Assembly (NCBI GenBank): GCA_902806595.1
Contig: CADCXC010000003.1
Location: 2,976,001-3,040,000, forward strand
Source: Pyrenopolyporus hunteri
Lineage: Eukaryota > Ascomycota > Sordariomycetes > Xylariales > Hypoxylaceae
Direction: 5' to 3'
Length of the DNA: 64,000 nucleotides
Each line of letters begins with the position of its first letter. Position 1 is the first letter of the stretch. The notes beneath the pieces were generated by a model. That model saw only the letters and a list, made by a program, of their open reading frames with translations, searched no databases and was not told the origin of the DNA. Shown here in pieces: positions 34,441 through 49,720 of the stretch. Position numbers and translations under genes: made by a program.

Positions 34441-37400
34441 AAATTATTTTATTATAAAAATTATATAATTTATATTTAAAATTATCGAATTTTAAATATT
34501 ATAAATAACGAAAAAATATTTATAATAAATATAAAAAAACATTATTTAAATTTAAATTTAACGGTAAATATTTAATTAAAAAAATAAAAAAACGTTAAAT
34601 AATATAAATATTTATATCGAATTAATTTATATACGAATTTTTTTAAAACGTAACGTTTTATTTAATAATTTTTATTTTTTTTTTAATTTTTTATATATAA
34701 TTATAATATTATTTTATATTATTATGGGGTATTTTATTAAATGTTAATTTCGGTTTTTTATTTATATTTTAATAATTTTTTAAATAATTTTTAAACGAAA
34801 TGTATTTTTTTTTATATAATTACGTAGGATTTTATATTTTTAACGGGTGTTTCGTTAATTATTTATTATAAATGGTTTATGTTTTTAGTGTAAAAAAATT
34901 ATCGAAATCGTAATAAATTAACGGTTTTTTTAACGTATAAATTAATTGTTATAATTTAAAATTATATATTAAATTTTATTTATAATTTTTTATTATAAAA
35001 TTTAAAAAATTAAATATATTTAATTATATCGAATTAATATAATTAATTATAATATTTTTATATCGTAATTAAAATTTAATTCGATATTAGTTTTATTTTA
35101 TAACGAAATCGGCGATTTTTTATCATATTATATTTTTATAAAAAAAATATATTATTATTTAATCGAAAATTTTATTTTTATTAAAATTGTTTAAATTTTT
35201 TAACTTTTAAAAAAAGTTTTAATATTATTAATTAACGTTTAATAATTTTTCGATAGTAAATATTTATAATTTAATATATAATAATAGTTAAAAATAATTG
35301 TAATTATTATTATTCGATTTTATTATTAATTTTATTAATATTATATTTATGCGAATTTAAAAAATAATTTTTTTATATTTATTAAATTTTTATATCGTTA
35401 AAATTTACGATAATAATCGATGGTTTTATATGTATTATAAATTAATGTTATATTTAAGTTAAAAAAAATATTTTTATTTTATAATTTATTTTAATAAATT
35501 ATAACTAGAATTTTAATTTAATAATTATTTAAAAAAATTGATATAATATATTTATAAAAAAGTAATTTAATTTATTAACGTTATATTATAAAATTTTTCG
35601 AGAGTATATATTAATAATTACGTAAATTTTAAATTTAATAAAACGTAATTTATAATAATCGTTTATATATTATATATAATTAAGTTTTGAAATTTTAAAT
35701 TACATTTTTTTTTTATCGTATTTTATAATTTAAATTCGACGCGTTATTATATAATTTAGGGATAATATAAACGATATATATTTTATATTATCTTTTATAA
35801 TATAAGGATTTATAGGATTTTTTTAACGCGTTTTTATAATGAATTTTATTTTATATGTTTGAAAATATTTAAAATTTACGTATATTTATTAAGGAATTTT
35901 TTTAATTAAATCGTTATATCGTATCGTTTATTTAGATTATTTATCCGTTTTTTTATATTATTTTTCATTCGAATTTAAATAAAAAAAATTTACGTTAATT
36001 TTATTTTTTATAAGTATTATAATTGATTTAAAATTTTAATATTTTAAAGTTTTATAAAATAAAATAAATATTATATAAAATTTACGAATTTAAAGGTATA
36101 AAAGATTAATTTATATCGAATTATTTTTTATTTTTTTAATTTATATTTTAAAGTTCGATAAATTAATTTAACTTTAAATTGTTTTATTTTTAGATATTTA
36201 ATAATTAAATTATAAAATAATTTAACTTAAAAAAATTAATAAATTTCGTTTTAAATAATATTAATATTATATTTATTTTTATAAAAATTTTATGTTTTTA
36301 AATAACGTTATAAAAATCGTAGATTCGTTTCGACGTTATATTTATTTCGTAATCGTTAAATAATATCGTGTTGAAAAATTTTATTTTTTAAATATTATTA
36401 ATTAATTAATTTTTTACGAGATTTTAAATTTATTAAATTTTATAATATAATAATTAAGTTTATTAAAATTATTTTTAATTAATTTATAAGTTAAAGACCG
36501 GTTTTTTATAATTTTTTTTTTTTATATATATAAAATATATATTTAATTTATTTATTATTTTAATTTTTTTAAAATTTAATTATTTTTAATTTTTAAATCG
36601 TATTTATTTATTTATAGTTATAAATAATAATTATTCGATTACGTTATTATTTACTTTTTATTATTTTTTTTTATCGAAGTTTTTTACATTTGACGTTATC
36701 GATACGAATTTTAAAAAAGAAATAATTTTAAATAAATTTAAAAAAAAAAAATAGTTAAATGCGTACGATTAATTATAATTAAATTAATTTATAATTCGGT
36801 AATTTTAATATTATAACTTTAATATTTTATTAATAAAATTCGTTAATTATAAAAAAGGATAAATATATTTATAAAATATACGAAATATTTATTATAATAA
36901 GTTAATAAGAATAATTTCGAAGTTTATTTAGATCGTTTCGATTAATTTTTAAATTACGTTAAGTAATTTTTTACGGAGTTTTTATTTAATATTAATATTT
37001 TAGTTTATTTTTTTTAAAGTATTAATTTATGGATCGAATAATTCGATTGGATTAATCGATTTCGTTTTCTTTTTAAAATTTAAAAGAGGTAATTATTATT
37101 TTTTATTATTTTATTACTTTTATACGTAATTTTTTTATAATTATATACGATACATTTATTATACATTTAAAAAATAATAAAATATATATAAAATATTTTT
37201 ATCGATTATTTATTAATAAAAAAGTTTATTTTATAATATTTTAATTAATAAAAATCGTTAATTAAAAATAAAACGTTTTAATAAATTATTTCGAATATTT
37301 ATTAAAAATTATAACTTTTAATTATTTTTTCGATTATAATCGAAAATTTATATTATTATAAATAAATAAATAAACGTTTATAATTCGAAAAAATGTTATT

Positions 37401-39474
37401 AAATAATTATCGAAAAAGTGTTAATTAAAGCGTTAAGCGAAATATTAAAAAAGGAATTTTTAGTGGCGGTAAACGAAGTAAAGTTTCTTCGTATAATAAA
37501 AAAATAAAATATTAATTTTATAACGAAAAATTATTTTTATATTTTTCGAATATATATAAATAAATATATTATAATAAGTTAATAATATTATATTAAATTT
37601 ACGTTTCGTAAAATAATTTTTAATTTTATATATCGATTATAATTAAATAAATTACGTTAATCGAATCGATATTTAATTAAATTTATTTATTAATAATAAT
37701 TTATATTAATTTATTAATAATTAATTAATTTTAATTTTAATACGTTATATTATATAATAATACGACTTTTTTAAAATAAATAAACTATCGTAAATTTATA
37801 ACGAAATTTTATTAAATAAAAACGTATTAAATAATTATAAAATATTAATCGATAAAAATATATATAATAAATTTATCGTAATTTTTTTTAAAGTTTTAAT
37901 TAATTATAATAAACGATTTATATTTTCGAATATTATATTTAAACGTTTTATAAATCGTTTTAAATAATAAAGAATTTTTAACGTTAAATTTTAAAAAAAT
38001 ATCGAAAGTTAAAATTTATATATATATAAATAATATATAATAAAATTAATTTATTTAAATTAAATCGTTTTAAGTAATACGAGATTTTTTACCGGTTTTA
38101 TTTTATAACGGGTATATTATATTAATATAAATGTTTAAAAAGTAAAAATTTCGATAATTAACGTTTTTATAAGGTAAATATTAATTTATTTTTAATATAT
38201 TTAAACGTATTTTTATCTTTTTTTTTTTTAAATATAATTTAATTTATATTTATTTTATTTTTTAATTTACTTTTTTTTTAATTAATTTAATAAGTGTAAT
38301 GATAATATTTATTTATTATTTTTATAATAATTTATTTATAATATTCGAAAAATTTTATTTATATTTTATCGAGGGTATATATTTAAATAATCGTTATTTT
38401 ATATAAAAATTTTTATTTTTTATTTAATAACGATTAACGTAATCGTTATTTTTATTACCGTTTATTTTATTATTTCGTTATTATTAATATCGCGTATCGA
38501 TATAAAAAAAAAAAACGTATATATATAAAATAATTTACGGAAAATATAAATTTATTAAATATAGTTTTCGTTAATTTACCCGTTATTTATTATAACTTCG
38601 TTATGTTATAAAATTTATTTATATTTATTTTTTTTATTTATTTTATCGGCGGTAAGCGTATCGATTATGGATCGGGGTCGTTTTTTTTTAATTTTATTTC
38701 GTTCGAATTAATAGAAAAAAGAAGAAAAAAAAAAAAAGCGAATATAATACGAAGCGATATTTTAAATAATATTAATAACGGATATATAAACGTAAAAATG
38801 GGATATAAAGGTGTTAAATAATTAAATGTCGAAAAAAATCGTATAAGTTTTTTAAGGTATAAATTAAATTTTAATATTATATAATTAAACATCGAATAAG
38901 TTTTTTATTAATATTATATTAATAATAAAAGTTTAAAAAAAAAATATTTAAATTAAATTTAGAAAAAAAACGTTATAAATATTTACGATTAAAATTTAGT
39001 TTCGTTTTTCGTAGTTTTAAATTTAAATATAGTTTAATATTTTTAATTTAAAATATATTTAAATTTAAATATTCGATATAAAATCGGATTTTATATTAAA
39101 AATATAGTTATAACGATTTTATAATCGATTTTAAAATAATTAACGAATTATTTATCGAAATATAATTTTTATATTATTTTACGATCGTATTTTTAAATTA
39201 ATGTTAATAAAACGTATTTAATTTTTTCGAGTATTTTAATTAAAAAATTATAAATAATTAATTATAAAATATATATTTACGAAAAATAATATGTTTTAAA
39301 AGTAGGTAAAAAAAAATTATTAACGTTTTAATACGTATTAAATTTTTATATTTATATATTATAAACGGATTAATCCTTTTTTACGAAAACTTTTAATAAA
39401 TTTATATAAAAAATTTTTTAACTTTTTTCGATTAATAAAAAAAATGGTTTTTTATAATAAAAATTAAAACGATG

Positions 39475-39762
39475 ATTTATTTCGAAAAAAATTTTTTATT
39501 CGTACGTTTTATAATTTTATTTTTCGAAATAATAATTAAAATAATAATTTATTTCGAAAAAAATCGCTTTTTTGTATATTATATAACTTTATTTTATAAA
39601 GTAATAATTAAAGCGTTAATTTATTTAGGGAGGAATCTTTTATTTATATATTTAATAATTTTATTTTTCGAAGTAATAATCGAAATAACGATTCGTTTAA
39701 AAAAAAATTATTTACTTATATATTTTATAATTATATTTTTTTATTACGGTTAACGTAAATTA
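39475..39762 (+). repeat. 72-bp tandem repeat, 4 copies (24-residue period)
   Basis: The block ATTTATTTCGAAAAAA or a close variant recurs at 39475, 39547, 39619 and 39691, exactly 72 bases apart. The plus-strand frame stays open across all four copies and would encode 24-residue hydrophobic units. The bases are RIP-mutated, so the present peptide does not represent the original one. It may be a remnant of a repeat-containing protein gene. Confidence 0.8.
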
Positions 39763-42020
39763 CGATAAAATAATTAAAATAATTAAAAAAATTATTTCGA
39801 TTTAAATATTATATCGTTAATTTATTAAAGGCGTTATTAATTTTTTTTACGAAAATTAAAAATTAACTTTTATCGAATAATTTTACTTTTTTATTACGAA
39901 ATAAAAAAATATTTTACGATATAACTTCGTTTTAATAATAAAATGTAACGGTAAATATAATTATATTATTTTATTTTTTTTTTTTTAATATTAAAATTAT
40001 TATTAACGTTAATATCGAAAGATATTTCGTTTATTACTTTTATAATAATTTATCGAATATTTAATTTTATTAATTTTATAAGGGAAAGAGATTTTATTTT
40101 CGACGGGTTATTTTTTTTATTAAATAATTATTTTATTAAAAAATAAACGAACGAAGGTTTAAATTAATAAAAAAAAAAGATACGATTAAAAAGGATTAAT
40201 AATATAAATAGGAAGTTAATTTAAAATTATTATAAATAATTTATTATAATTTAATAACGTTTAATCGATAATAATTAAAATTATATTAAATTAACGTCGA
40301 TTAGGAAATAAAATTTAATTATATCGATTATAAAAATTACCTCGTTTAATAAACGATATAATACGTTTATATAAAATATTAAAACGTTAAATATATAAAA
40401 ACGTTAAATTAATTTAAAATAATCGGGGACGGTTTTTTTATATATCGAAATTACTTTTAAATCGATTAATAATAACCGTTTTAAATTTATTATCGGTAAT
40501 TTTAAATTAATTATTAACGGTTATTTTAAAATTATCGATAATAATTATTTTAATATCGTTAATAATAATTATTACGAAATTATTATAAAATTTTTTCGTA
40601 AATTATTTATAATTAATTATTTTTTATAATATAATATAATTATTAAAAAACGAAAAGTTAATAATATATTAATTAAATCGATTGGTTTATTTAATGGAAG
40701 TTATTTTAAAATTTATAGGTATAATATTTATTAACGGTTAAAATCGTACGAAATTAAATATTATAAAAGGTTAATATTTAAAAAATAAACGAAATTACGA
40801 TTTTAATTATAATTTAGTTATATAAAGTAATAATAAATTATAATTATTATTATTATACGGTGAAATTAAAAATTTAACGATAATATATAAAATAGTCGAT
40901 TTTAAATATATTAAAATTTCTTTTAATAATTAATACGTATATATTTAAATTTATGTAAAATTTTAAAATTATTTAATATATATTAATATTAATATTATAT
41001 TTTAATATTTATTATAGCGATAATAACGGTAGATATAGTTTTATTGGTTAATTTTATTATTTTACGTAATAAAAAATTAAATTATAGGGTTATAAATTAT
41101 ATATATTTATTAATAAAATAAATGTTATAATATTATACATTTATTTTATAAAATTAATTAATTAATAATAAGTTTAAAAATAATTTCGTCGTTTTATTTA
41201 GTACGGGTAAAAATTTAAAAGTTAGAAGTAAATTATATCGATATTATTAAAAAAAAAAAAAAATTAAGGTATAATTTTTTTTAATTACGATTTTATATAA
41301 AAAAGGTAGGTAATAAAATTATTTTATATATCGTTATCGGTAATTTAATAAGGTTAAATAAATGTATAATAATATAACGTTACGTTTATATTTACATTAA
41401 ATTTTATAATTTATAATATTTATAAATATTTAAGGTTTAAATATTAAAATAAAAGTTTAATTTAAATTTAAATTAATAATATTAATTTAATACATTAATT
41501 CGTTAATTAAATATAATTTATTTCTTAAAAATAATTTAAATAAATTTTATTATAATTTTATTTTATTTATATTTATTTTTATTAATTTTATAAATATCGC
41601 ATTTTTTATTTATAAATATAATCGCATTTTTTATAAATAATTATTACTTTTATAAACGTATATTAATTACTTTTATTATACGTAAAATCCGTTTTTATCG
41701 TATCGTCGTAATTTTAAAAATATTTAAGTTTAGGGTTTTTAATATATCGTTATAATCGAAACTTAAAAAAAAAGTAAATATATTATATATTTAGGTTTAA
41801 TTAATGGTTTTTTTATTAATTATCCTTTTAATATCGTTTAAAGATTTATTTTTAAGGCCGGTAATAATTTAATTAATTCGAATAAATCGAAATAATTTGA
41901 ATTTATCATTTTTAATAATTATATAATTATTAAAAAATTTTATTAAAAAGTTAACGTCGTTATTATTAAATTAAATTAATATTAAAGTTTTTAGGAAATT
42001 TAATATAATATAAAAACGAA

Positions 42021-42270
42021 AAGGAAAAATAAAAAAAAATAAAAAAAAGTAGAGAAAGATAAAGAAAAATAAAGAGAAATAAAAAAAAATAGGGAGAAAT
42101 AGGAAAAGATAGGAAAAAGTAAAAAAAAATAAAAAAAGGTAGGAAAAAATAGGAAAAGGTAGGGAAAAATAGGGAAAGGTAAGGAAAGGTAGGAAAAAGT
42201 AGGAAAAGGTAGGAAAAAGTAAGAAAAAGTAGAAAAAGGTAAGAAAAAATAAAAAAAGGTAAAAAAAAGT
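42021..42270. repeat. 10-bp purine-rich tandem repeat, 25 copies
   Basis: Twenty-five consecutive 10-base units of the form A(A/G)GAAAA(A/G)GT or variants each end in T. No C occurs on the plus strand. G/A variation between units is the only change, as expected if RIP converted C to T on the minus strand. Confidence 0.9.
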
Positions 42271-42318
42271 AATTTACGAAGTTTTTAAACGAATTTTTAA
42301 AAAATCGAATCGAATATC

Positions 42319-42465
42319 GATTTAGGTTTTAAATTTATTAAATCGAATTTCGAATTTATTAAATCGAATTTCGAATGCGTTAAATCGAATTTCGAACGTA
42401 TCGAATCGAATTTTAAATTTATTAAATCGAATTTTAAAATTATCGAATCGAATTTTAAATTTATT
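42319..42465. repeat. 21-bp tandem repeat, 7 copies
   Basis: Units like AAATCGAATTTCGAATTTATT repeat every 21 bases (seven codons). They begin about 50 bases after the 10-bp array. A multiple of three suggests a coding origin, but no open frame of use remains. Confidence 0.85.
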
Positions 42466-43579
42466 TATACGATTTTTTAAGTTAATAAAGTAAGTTTTAA
42501 TATTATTTAATTACGTATTAATATTAATAATATTAATTTCGAATATATTAACGTAAATTTTAAAATAAAAAAATTATTTTATTTTAAATTTATTATAAAA
42601 TATTAAATATTTTTTATTTTTAATTAAAAGTTAAAACGTTTATTATTTTAAATAATTTATAAGTAATTTTAATTATATATTTAATTATAATAATGAAATT
42701 AGGTTAAAAATTTAATTATACGACGAAGTTTATATTAATTAAAATAAAAATTAAAAATTAGAAATAAAATAGAAGTAAATAATAAAAAAAAAACGATATT
42801 TAAATAATTAAAGGTAAAATATAATTAAAAAAATAAGATGTTTTAAAGGAAATTTTAAAAAGTAAGTTTTAACGTATTTTATTATAAATAACGTAAATAT
42901 TTTATAATTATATTATTAAAAGATTAATATTTAATTAAATTTTCCTTCGACACGGTTAATTAATAATATTTATTTTTATTTTAATTTTAAAATAATAATT
43001 TATAATAAAAATTTAATTATAATTAAATATAATTATAAATTTCGAAAATATTAATTTTATACGTAATAAATAATACGAATTAATTTTTAATTTATAATAA
43101 ATAACGTATAAATATCGTTTTATATAAAATTATATATAAAAATATAAAAATCGAAAATAAAAATATCGTATATATTAAATGTTTTATATAATAAAAAATT
43201 ATAATAATATTTAAAAAAATTATTTATAAAATTTAAAATTTATTTTTTAATTTTTTATCGACGATTATTATTATATCGATTTTTTATTTATAATTATTAT
43301 TATATTAATTTTATATATAATTATTTTTAAATTAATTTAAATTATAGATTTAATACGAGTTAAGTTTTAAAAATTAAGATATTATTACGTTAATAATATA
43401 AAAAAAAAAAAGAAATTAAAATGCGATTCGAAAAATCGAAACGAAATTATATTTTGAATTTCGTTATTAATTTTTTAATAAAATTAAATTATCGTATAAT
43501 ATTATAACGATTTTATATATCGAATTTTATAAATTTCTTTTAATAATAATTTTAAACATTATTAAAAGAAATTAAAATT

Positions 43580-44335
43580 CGATAAATAACGTATTATAGA
43601 ATTAATAAATAACGTATTATAAAGTTAATAAATAATGTATTATAGGGTTAATGGATAATATATTATAAATTTAACGGATGGTATATTATAGATTTAATAA
43701 ATAACGTTTCGTAAAATTAATAAATAATATATTATAAAGTTAATAGATGATGTATTATAAAATTAATAGATAGTGTATTATAAAATTAATAGATAGCGTA
43801 TTATAAAATTAATGGATAGCGTATTATAAAGTTAATAGATGGTATATTATAAATTTAATAGATAATTTTTTATAGGTTTAATAAATAACGTTTTATAAAT
43901 TAAGGGAATAACGTATTATAAATTTAATAAATAATTTTTTATAAATTTAATAAATATTATATTATAAATTTAATAAATAACGTTTTATTAATTTAATAAA
44001 TAATTTTTTATAGGTTTAATAAATATCGTATTATATGTAAATTTTATAAGTAATTTTTTATAAGTTTAATAAATAATATATTAAAATTTAATAGATAGAA
44101 TATTATAATTTAATAAACGGATTTTTATAATTTTAATAAATAAATAAAGATTATAATTTAATTAATAAAATATTATAAATTTAGTGAATAACGTATTAAA
44201 ATTTAATAGATAAAATATTATAATTTAATAGATGGGTTTTTATAATTTTAATAAATAAATAAAAATTATAATTTAATTAATAAGGTATTATAAATTTAAT
44301 AAATAATATATTATAAATTTAATATATTAATAAAA
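43580..44335. repeat. 23-bp satellite array with 115-bp higher-order period
   Basis: Monomers such as AATTAATAGATAGCGTATTATA (22-23 bp) repeat across about 750 bases with scattered substitutions. From 44081 the array shows a higher-order unit of 115 bp (5 x 23): the TTAAAATTTAATAGATA block recurs at 44081 and 44196 with the same intervening variants. Confidence 0.85.
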
Positions 44336-47204
44336 ATTAAATAATTAAATCGTTATTATATATAATTTATAATAAATACGTAAAATTTTTAATTATTACT
44401 TTTATAAAAATAATCGTTTTTATTTATTTTTAATAAGTAGGTATATAAATGTTAAAAAATAAATTATTAAAATTTATTTTTAAATGTTATTATATTATGC
44501 GATTATTTAACGGTAGTGTTATAAAAATAATCGATAACGTAATGTGAAATGATTTTACCGTTTCGTTTTAATATTTATAAGATTTTTAAAATTACGGTTT
44601 AATGTATTATTTTTTATTTTTAACCTTGAAATTTTTAACTTATAAATTTAAATAAAATAATATACTTATATTAAAAATATTACGAAATAATATTATAGGT
44701 AATAATTATATAAAAGTTACTTATAATTAATATTTTTTTATTTTTTATATATATATTATATATATTTTATAATATAAAATATTACGAAATGTAAATTTAG
44801 TAAATAAATGTATAAATAAATAAAAAAAAAATAATAAAATTTAATTTATTGTTTTTTTAATTTATTTAATTTTTTATAAAAAAAATTTAATCGATTTTAT
44901 ATGTATTTAAATAAAAAAAATTTTATTTTTATTACGATATTACATATTAATTTAACTTTATTAAATTAATAATAAAATGTAGAAAAACGGCTTTATTATT
45001 AATTACGTTTTTATAAAACCGTAGATTTTTAAATTATATTATTTTTTTTTTTTTATTTATTTTTAAAAGGGGGTATTATATTTAAAAGCGATTAAATTAA
45101 ATATTTTAAAATTATCGTCGAAATAAGTTTTTTATCGAGGGAAAAAAATATTATATTTTTAATATAAATATATTTAATCGATTTTATAATATTATATAAT
45201 TAATTATTTAATAATTTTATTAATATATTATAATGTATTTTATTAATAAGTTTTAAATTTAACGATTTTATTAATATAATTAAGTGGTAATAATTTAAAA
45301 CGTATATATCGAAAAATTGATTATATATATCGTTATTTATTTAATATTTAAAAGTAACGATATATTTAAAGTTAAATTATTTCGAATTATTTTAAAAATT
45401 TATAATAATATTTTCGAAGTCGTTAATTATTTTTTTAAATTAACGATTTTTTTTATTTTATATAATAAAAAAATTATTTAACGAAATATTTTAATGTATA
45501 ATATTTTAAAAATATATGTAATTTAATTTTTATAACGTATTATAAAAAAAATATAAACGTATATATATTTAAATTTAAAGGTTTATTATTAAAGATTATA
45601 TACGTTATCGAAAAAAAAAATTTTCGAAAAAATATAAAATTAACGGTATAATTATATAAACGTTTACGAAATTTATTAATTCGAAATTTTTCGATTATAT
45701 TTTTTCGATTATTATAAAATTAAGGTATATAAATTATTAAATAATATCGATTTTATTATATATTATTATCGACGTTATTTTAAAATAATATTATTTAATT
45801 AAGATAATTTTTACGATAATAACTTCGTCGATATTTACTTATATATTCGTTTTAATAAAATTATATATTTTTATTTTAAATAATTTACGATAAAAAATAT
45901 AATTATTAATATAATATTAATTAACGTAAAAAATAATATCGAATTTAAAATTTAAAAATATATTAATATAATAAATTCGAAAAATTATTTTATTTCGATA
46001 TATAATAAATTAATTTTTATTTATTTTTTTTAAAATAAAATTTAATATTAACTTTAAGTCTTCGAAACGTATTCGATTTTTTATATAACGAAAAATAATA
46101 TTTTTTCCTACGTTTAAAATTATATTAATGTTATTTATTTTATAACTTATATATATAAACGGGTATTTATTAAACGTAATAATTAATATAAATTATTTAA
46201 AATAAAAGTGGGGTTTAATTAATATTATACGTATTAATACTTTTATAAATTCGATTTTTATTAAAATATTCGTATTTTTACGTGAAAATTTTAATATGTT
46301 TCGTTTAATCGTTTATTTAATATTAAATCCGTTAAATTTTTAAACGATATTTAAATAAAAAAAAAAGTATTTTCCCGGATTTATAACGTTTTTTATATTA
46401 ATTATTTCGATATAATATATAAAAACGACGTAATAAAAATTACTTTTTTTTTAAATTTATTAATTTATAAAATTTATAATTTTATTTATAAATTTACGGG
46501 TTAATTAATTACCTTCGATAATTATTAAAAATTTAATAAAAATAATTAAAATATTTACTTTTATTATCGATTTAATTCGTAAATTATTATAATTAAATAA
46601 AGTGTTTTATTTATTAATTATTTTAAATTAAATAAATAAAAATATTTAATTAATATACTTTAAAAATAAACGTATTTAATTAAAAAAGAAATTTTAAAAA
46701 TATTAAATAAAAGAAAATAATAATTATAAAATTTTATTTATAATAATAAAAAATTTTATTTTTATTATTTATTAAATTATAATTTAATTATTTTAATATT
46801 AAAATTTATTAAATTTAAAATAAAAATGTATTTAATAAAATTTCTTATATATTATAATTAAATAAAATAATTTATTTTATCGTATATTTATAATAAAAGA
46901 TATTATTATTAAAAAATGATAAAATTATCTTTTATTTTATTATTAATTAATAATAATACGAACGAATTTTTAAAATTATAAAAAAAAAAAAAAATTTAAA
47001 ACGTAATTCGAAAGCCGTAATTTATATATATATAAAAAATAAAATAACGAAGTTATTTAAAAGTTCGTTATTAATTATTTAATAAAGTTAAATAATTACA
47101 CTTTTATATAAATAAAATAAAACGATGAAATTATTTTATATTACGTTTAAAATTACTTTATATTATAAAATAATCGTATAATATTTTAATAATTTTTTTA
47201 ATAT

Positions 47205-47390
47205 ATATTTTTTATTATAATTTAATACGATAATTTAATTTTATTAAATAATTAATATCGAAATATCGAATAATTTTGTCGTTAATATATTTATATAAAC
47301 CGCGGTTTTTCGACGCGTATTTTAATTTTTTTTTTTTTTTATAATATTAATAAAATTAAATTTTCGTTTATTATATAACGTATAATATTA
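47205..47390 (+). repeat. internal repeat family A, copy 3
   Basis: TAATTTAATTTTATTAAATAA, then a CCGCGGTTTTTCGACGCG block, a T run and ATAATATTAATAAAATTAAA, in the same order as other copies of the family. Confidence 0.65.
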
Positions 47391-49539
47391 CTTTTATAAT
47401 AATAAAAATACGTTAATATTAACTTATTTTTTAATATTATATTTTAAATTTTTTTATATAAATTATAAATTATTTTATATAATATAATAAATAATAAAAT
47501 ATTTTTTATACTTTATTAATAAATTAAATATTTATTTTTTTATGTTATAAAACTCGTATTATTAAAAATAAATTTAAGCGGTTTATTTTTTTATTTAAAT
47601 AAATAATAACGTTATAATATAAAACGTTATTATTTAATTAATATTATAATAATAAATAACTTTTATTATATAAATTTTATAATATATATTTATACGAAAA
47701 TTTTAACCGTAACTTTTATATTTATATTTTTATTAAATTTTTTTATATTTTTTAATCGATTAAAACATTAAAATTAAAATAATAATCGATATTTTATCGT
47801 AATTATTTATAAAATTTATTTATTAATTATAAATTTAAATTTACTTTTATTATAACGTTTAAAATTAATCGATATTTTAACTTATAAATTTAAAAAAAAA
47901 TACTTCGTTAAATAAATAAAATTATTAAAAAAACCTTTAAAAGTAATATTAACGATAAAAAAAAAAAAGTTATAATATTTAATATTTATTTTTTTTAATA
48001 TTATTAATTTTTTTTACTAGGAAAATTAATTTAAAAAACGTCTTCGAATTATTAAAAATATAAAAAACGTTTAATTTTCGTTATTTTATTTTCGAAATAA
48101 TTTAATTAAATCGTACGTAAATTCCTTTTAAAATTATATTTATGAACATCGAAAAAATCGCATTAAAAATTCGTTTAAACGAAAAAAAACGTAAAAAATT
48201 ATATCGAATAAAAAATAGATATTTTATATTTAACGTAAAAAATTAACGATTAAGTAGATTTAAATTTAATAATTAAAATTAACGAAATTTTCGTAAATAA
48301 TTATTTGTTTTTATTTATTTAATTTCGACGTTAATTAAAAAATATTTTTATTATTTACCTTTAAATTTAATAATCGCATTAATTATTTTATCACTTGTTT
48401 TATTAAATATACATATATACGTATATATTTTATTTTTTTATTATTAACGTTATTATTAATTTTAACGTCGATATTACGTACGAATTTTTTTTTAATATTC
48501 GATATTTTATTAAATAACTTACATTTTAACGGGTTAAGTAATAAAATAAACGTATTAATCGAAAGGATAAAAAAATAAAAACTCGATTTTTTAAAAATTT
48601 GATTAAAATAATAAACTTTATTATTTAAAATTAAATATTAAATAATAATATATCGATGGTATTTATTTTACTTCGATTAATATAAAATGGTTTTAAATAA
48701 AAATAAAAGGAAATAATAAAAAATATTTACGAATAGAAATAAATTATTAAATATAAATATATAATTAATAATATAATAAAATAATTTATTAATTATATAT
48801 TCGTATTTATTTCGACGGTTTATTTTTATTTATAAATTAATATATGTTCGATTATAGTTATTTTTTTTATTAAGTTTAGAAAAAGTTTTATTTATAATAT
48901 TATATAATAATTATACGTTATTTTTTTTACCGTTTTTATTATTTTTTTTTATTATTTAAAAGTATGAAATTTATTAATTAACGGTTCGATAATTTAAATT
49001 AACCGTATATTTAAATATTATTTATTAATATTAATTTTAATAATTTTATTATATATTTTTAATTTGTAATTTTTTAGAATAAAATGATAATTTTTTATAA
49101 TATAATTTAAAAAAAATCGTTATAAAAAATTAATGTCGATATATTATTAAACTTTTTATTAAAATGTTTATATATTAAATATTAAAGGTTAAATGTTAAT
49201 AATTTAATTATTTATTAAAAGGGAAAAAAGTCGATACGATTATATAAATTTAATAATATTTAAAGTTTTTTATATATTATATTTATTTTTTAAAAATTAC
49301 TCGAAATTAATCGAAAAATTAAACGTTGGTTTTATTTCGAATATAACGTTAATGCGAAAAGTTTTAAATATTTAATATTTATTTTTATATATATTATAAT
49401 TATTAATTATTTTTTTAAAATAAAATAAAATATATTTATTATTAATAAAATTAAACGATTTAATTATTGGTTTTATTTTTAATATCGAGGTATTTTAAAC
49501 GAATAATATCGATTTATAAAGTGGAAAATTATTAACACG

Positions 49540-49720
49540 ATTTATAATATTAAAAATTAAAAATTAAATTTTATTAATATTATAAAAAAAAAAAAAAAAA
49601 AAAATTAAACCGCGGTTTTATATATAAGCTTCGACGGTACATTCGATCGAAGTTTTAATACCGGTTATTTAAAAAAATTAAATTAATTATATCGAATTAT
49701 AATAATCGTAATATTACGTT
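49540..49720 (-). repeat. internal repeat family A, copy 4 (reversed)
   Basis: The same blocks appear as reverse complement: ATTTTATTAATATTATA, a run of about 21 A, then AAACCGCGGTTTTATAT and TTAAATTAATTATATCGAATT. Confidence 0.65.

Noticed and set aside
38665..38892. 75-residue minus-strand open frame in the AT-rich block
   Set aside because: It consists of low-complexity Phe/Ile/Leu/Asn codons expected from C-to-T mutated DNA; no start context, domain or repeat structure supports it.
39472..39753. 93-residue open frame as a functional membrane protein
   Set aside because: Its frame follows the 72-bp tandem repeat and its hydrophobicity is explained by AT-rich codons. I report the repeat, not a gene.
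43580..44335. CRISPR-like array
   Set aside because: The repeats are contiguous without unique spacers and the DNA is from a eukaryotic nucleus; it is a satellite.
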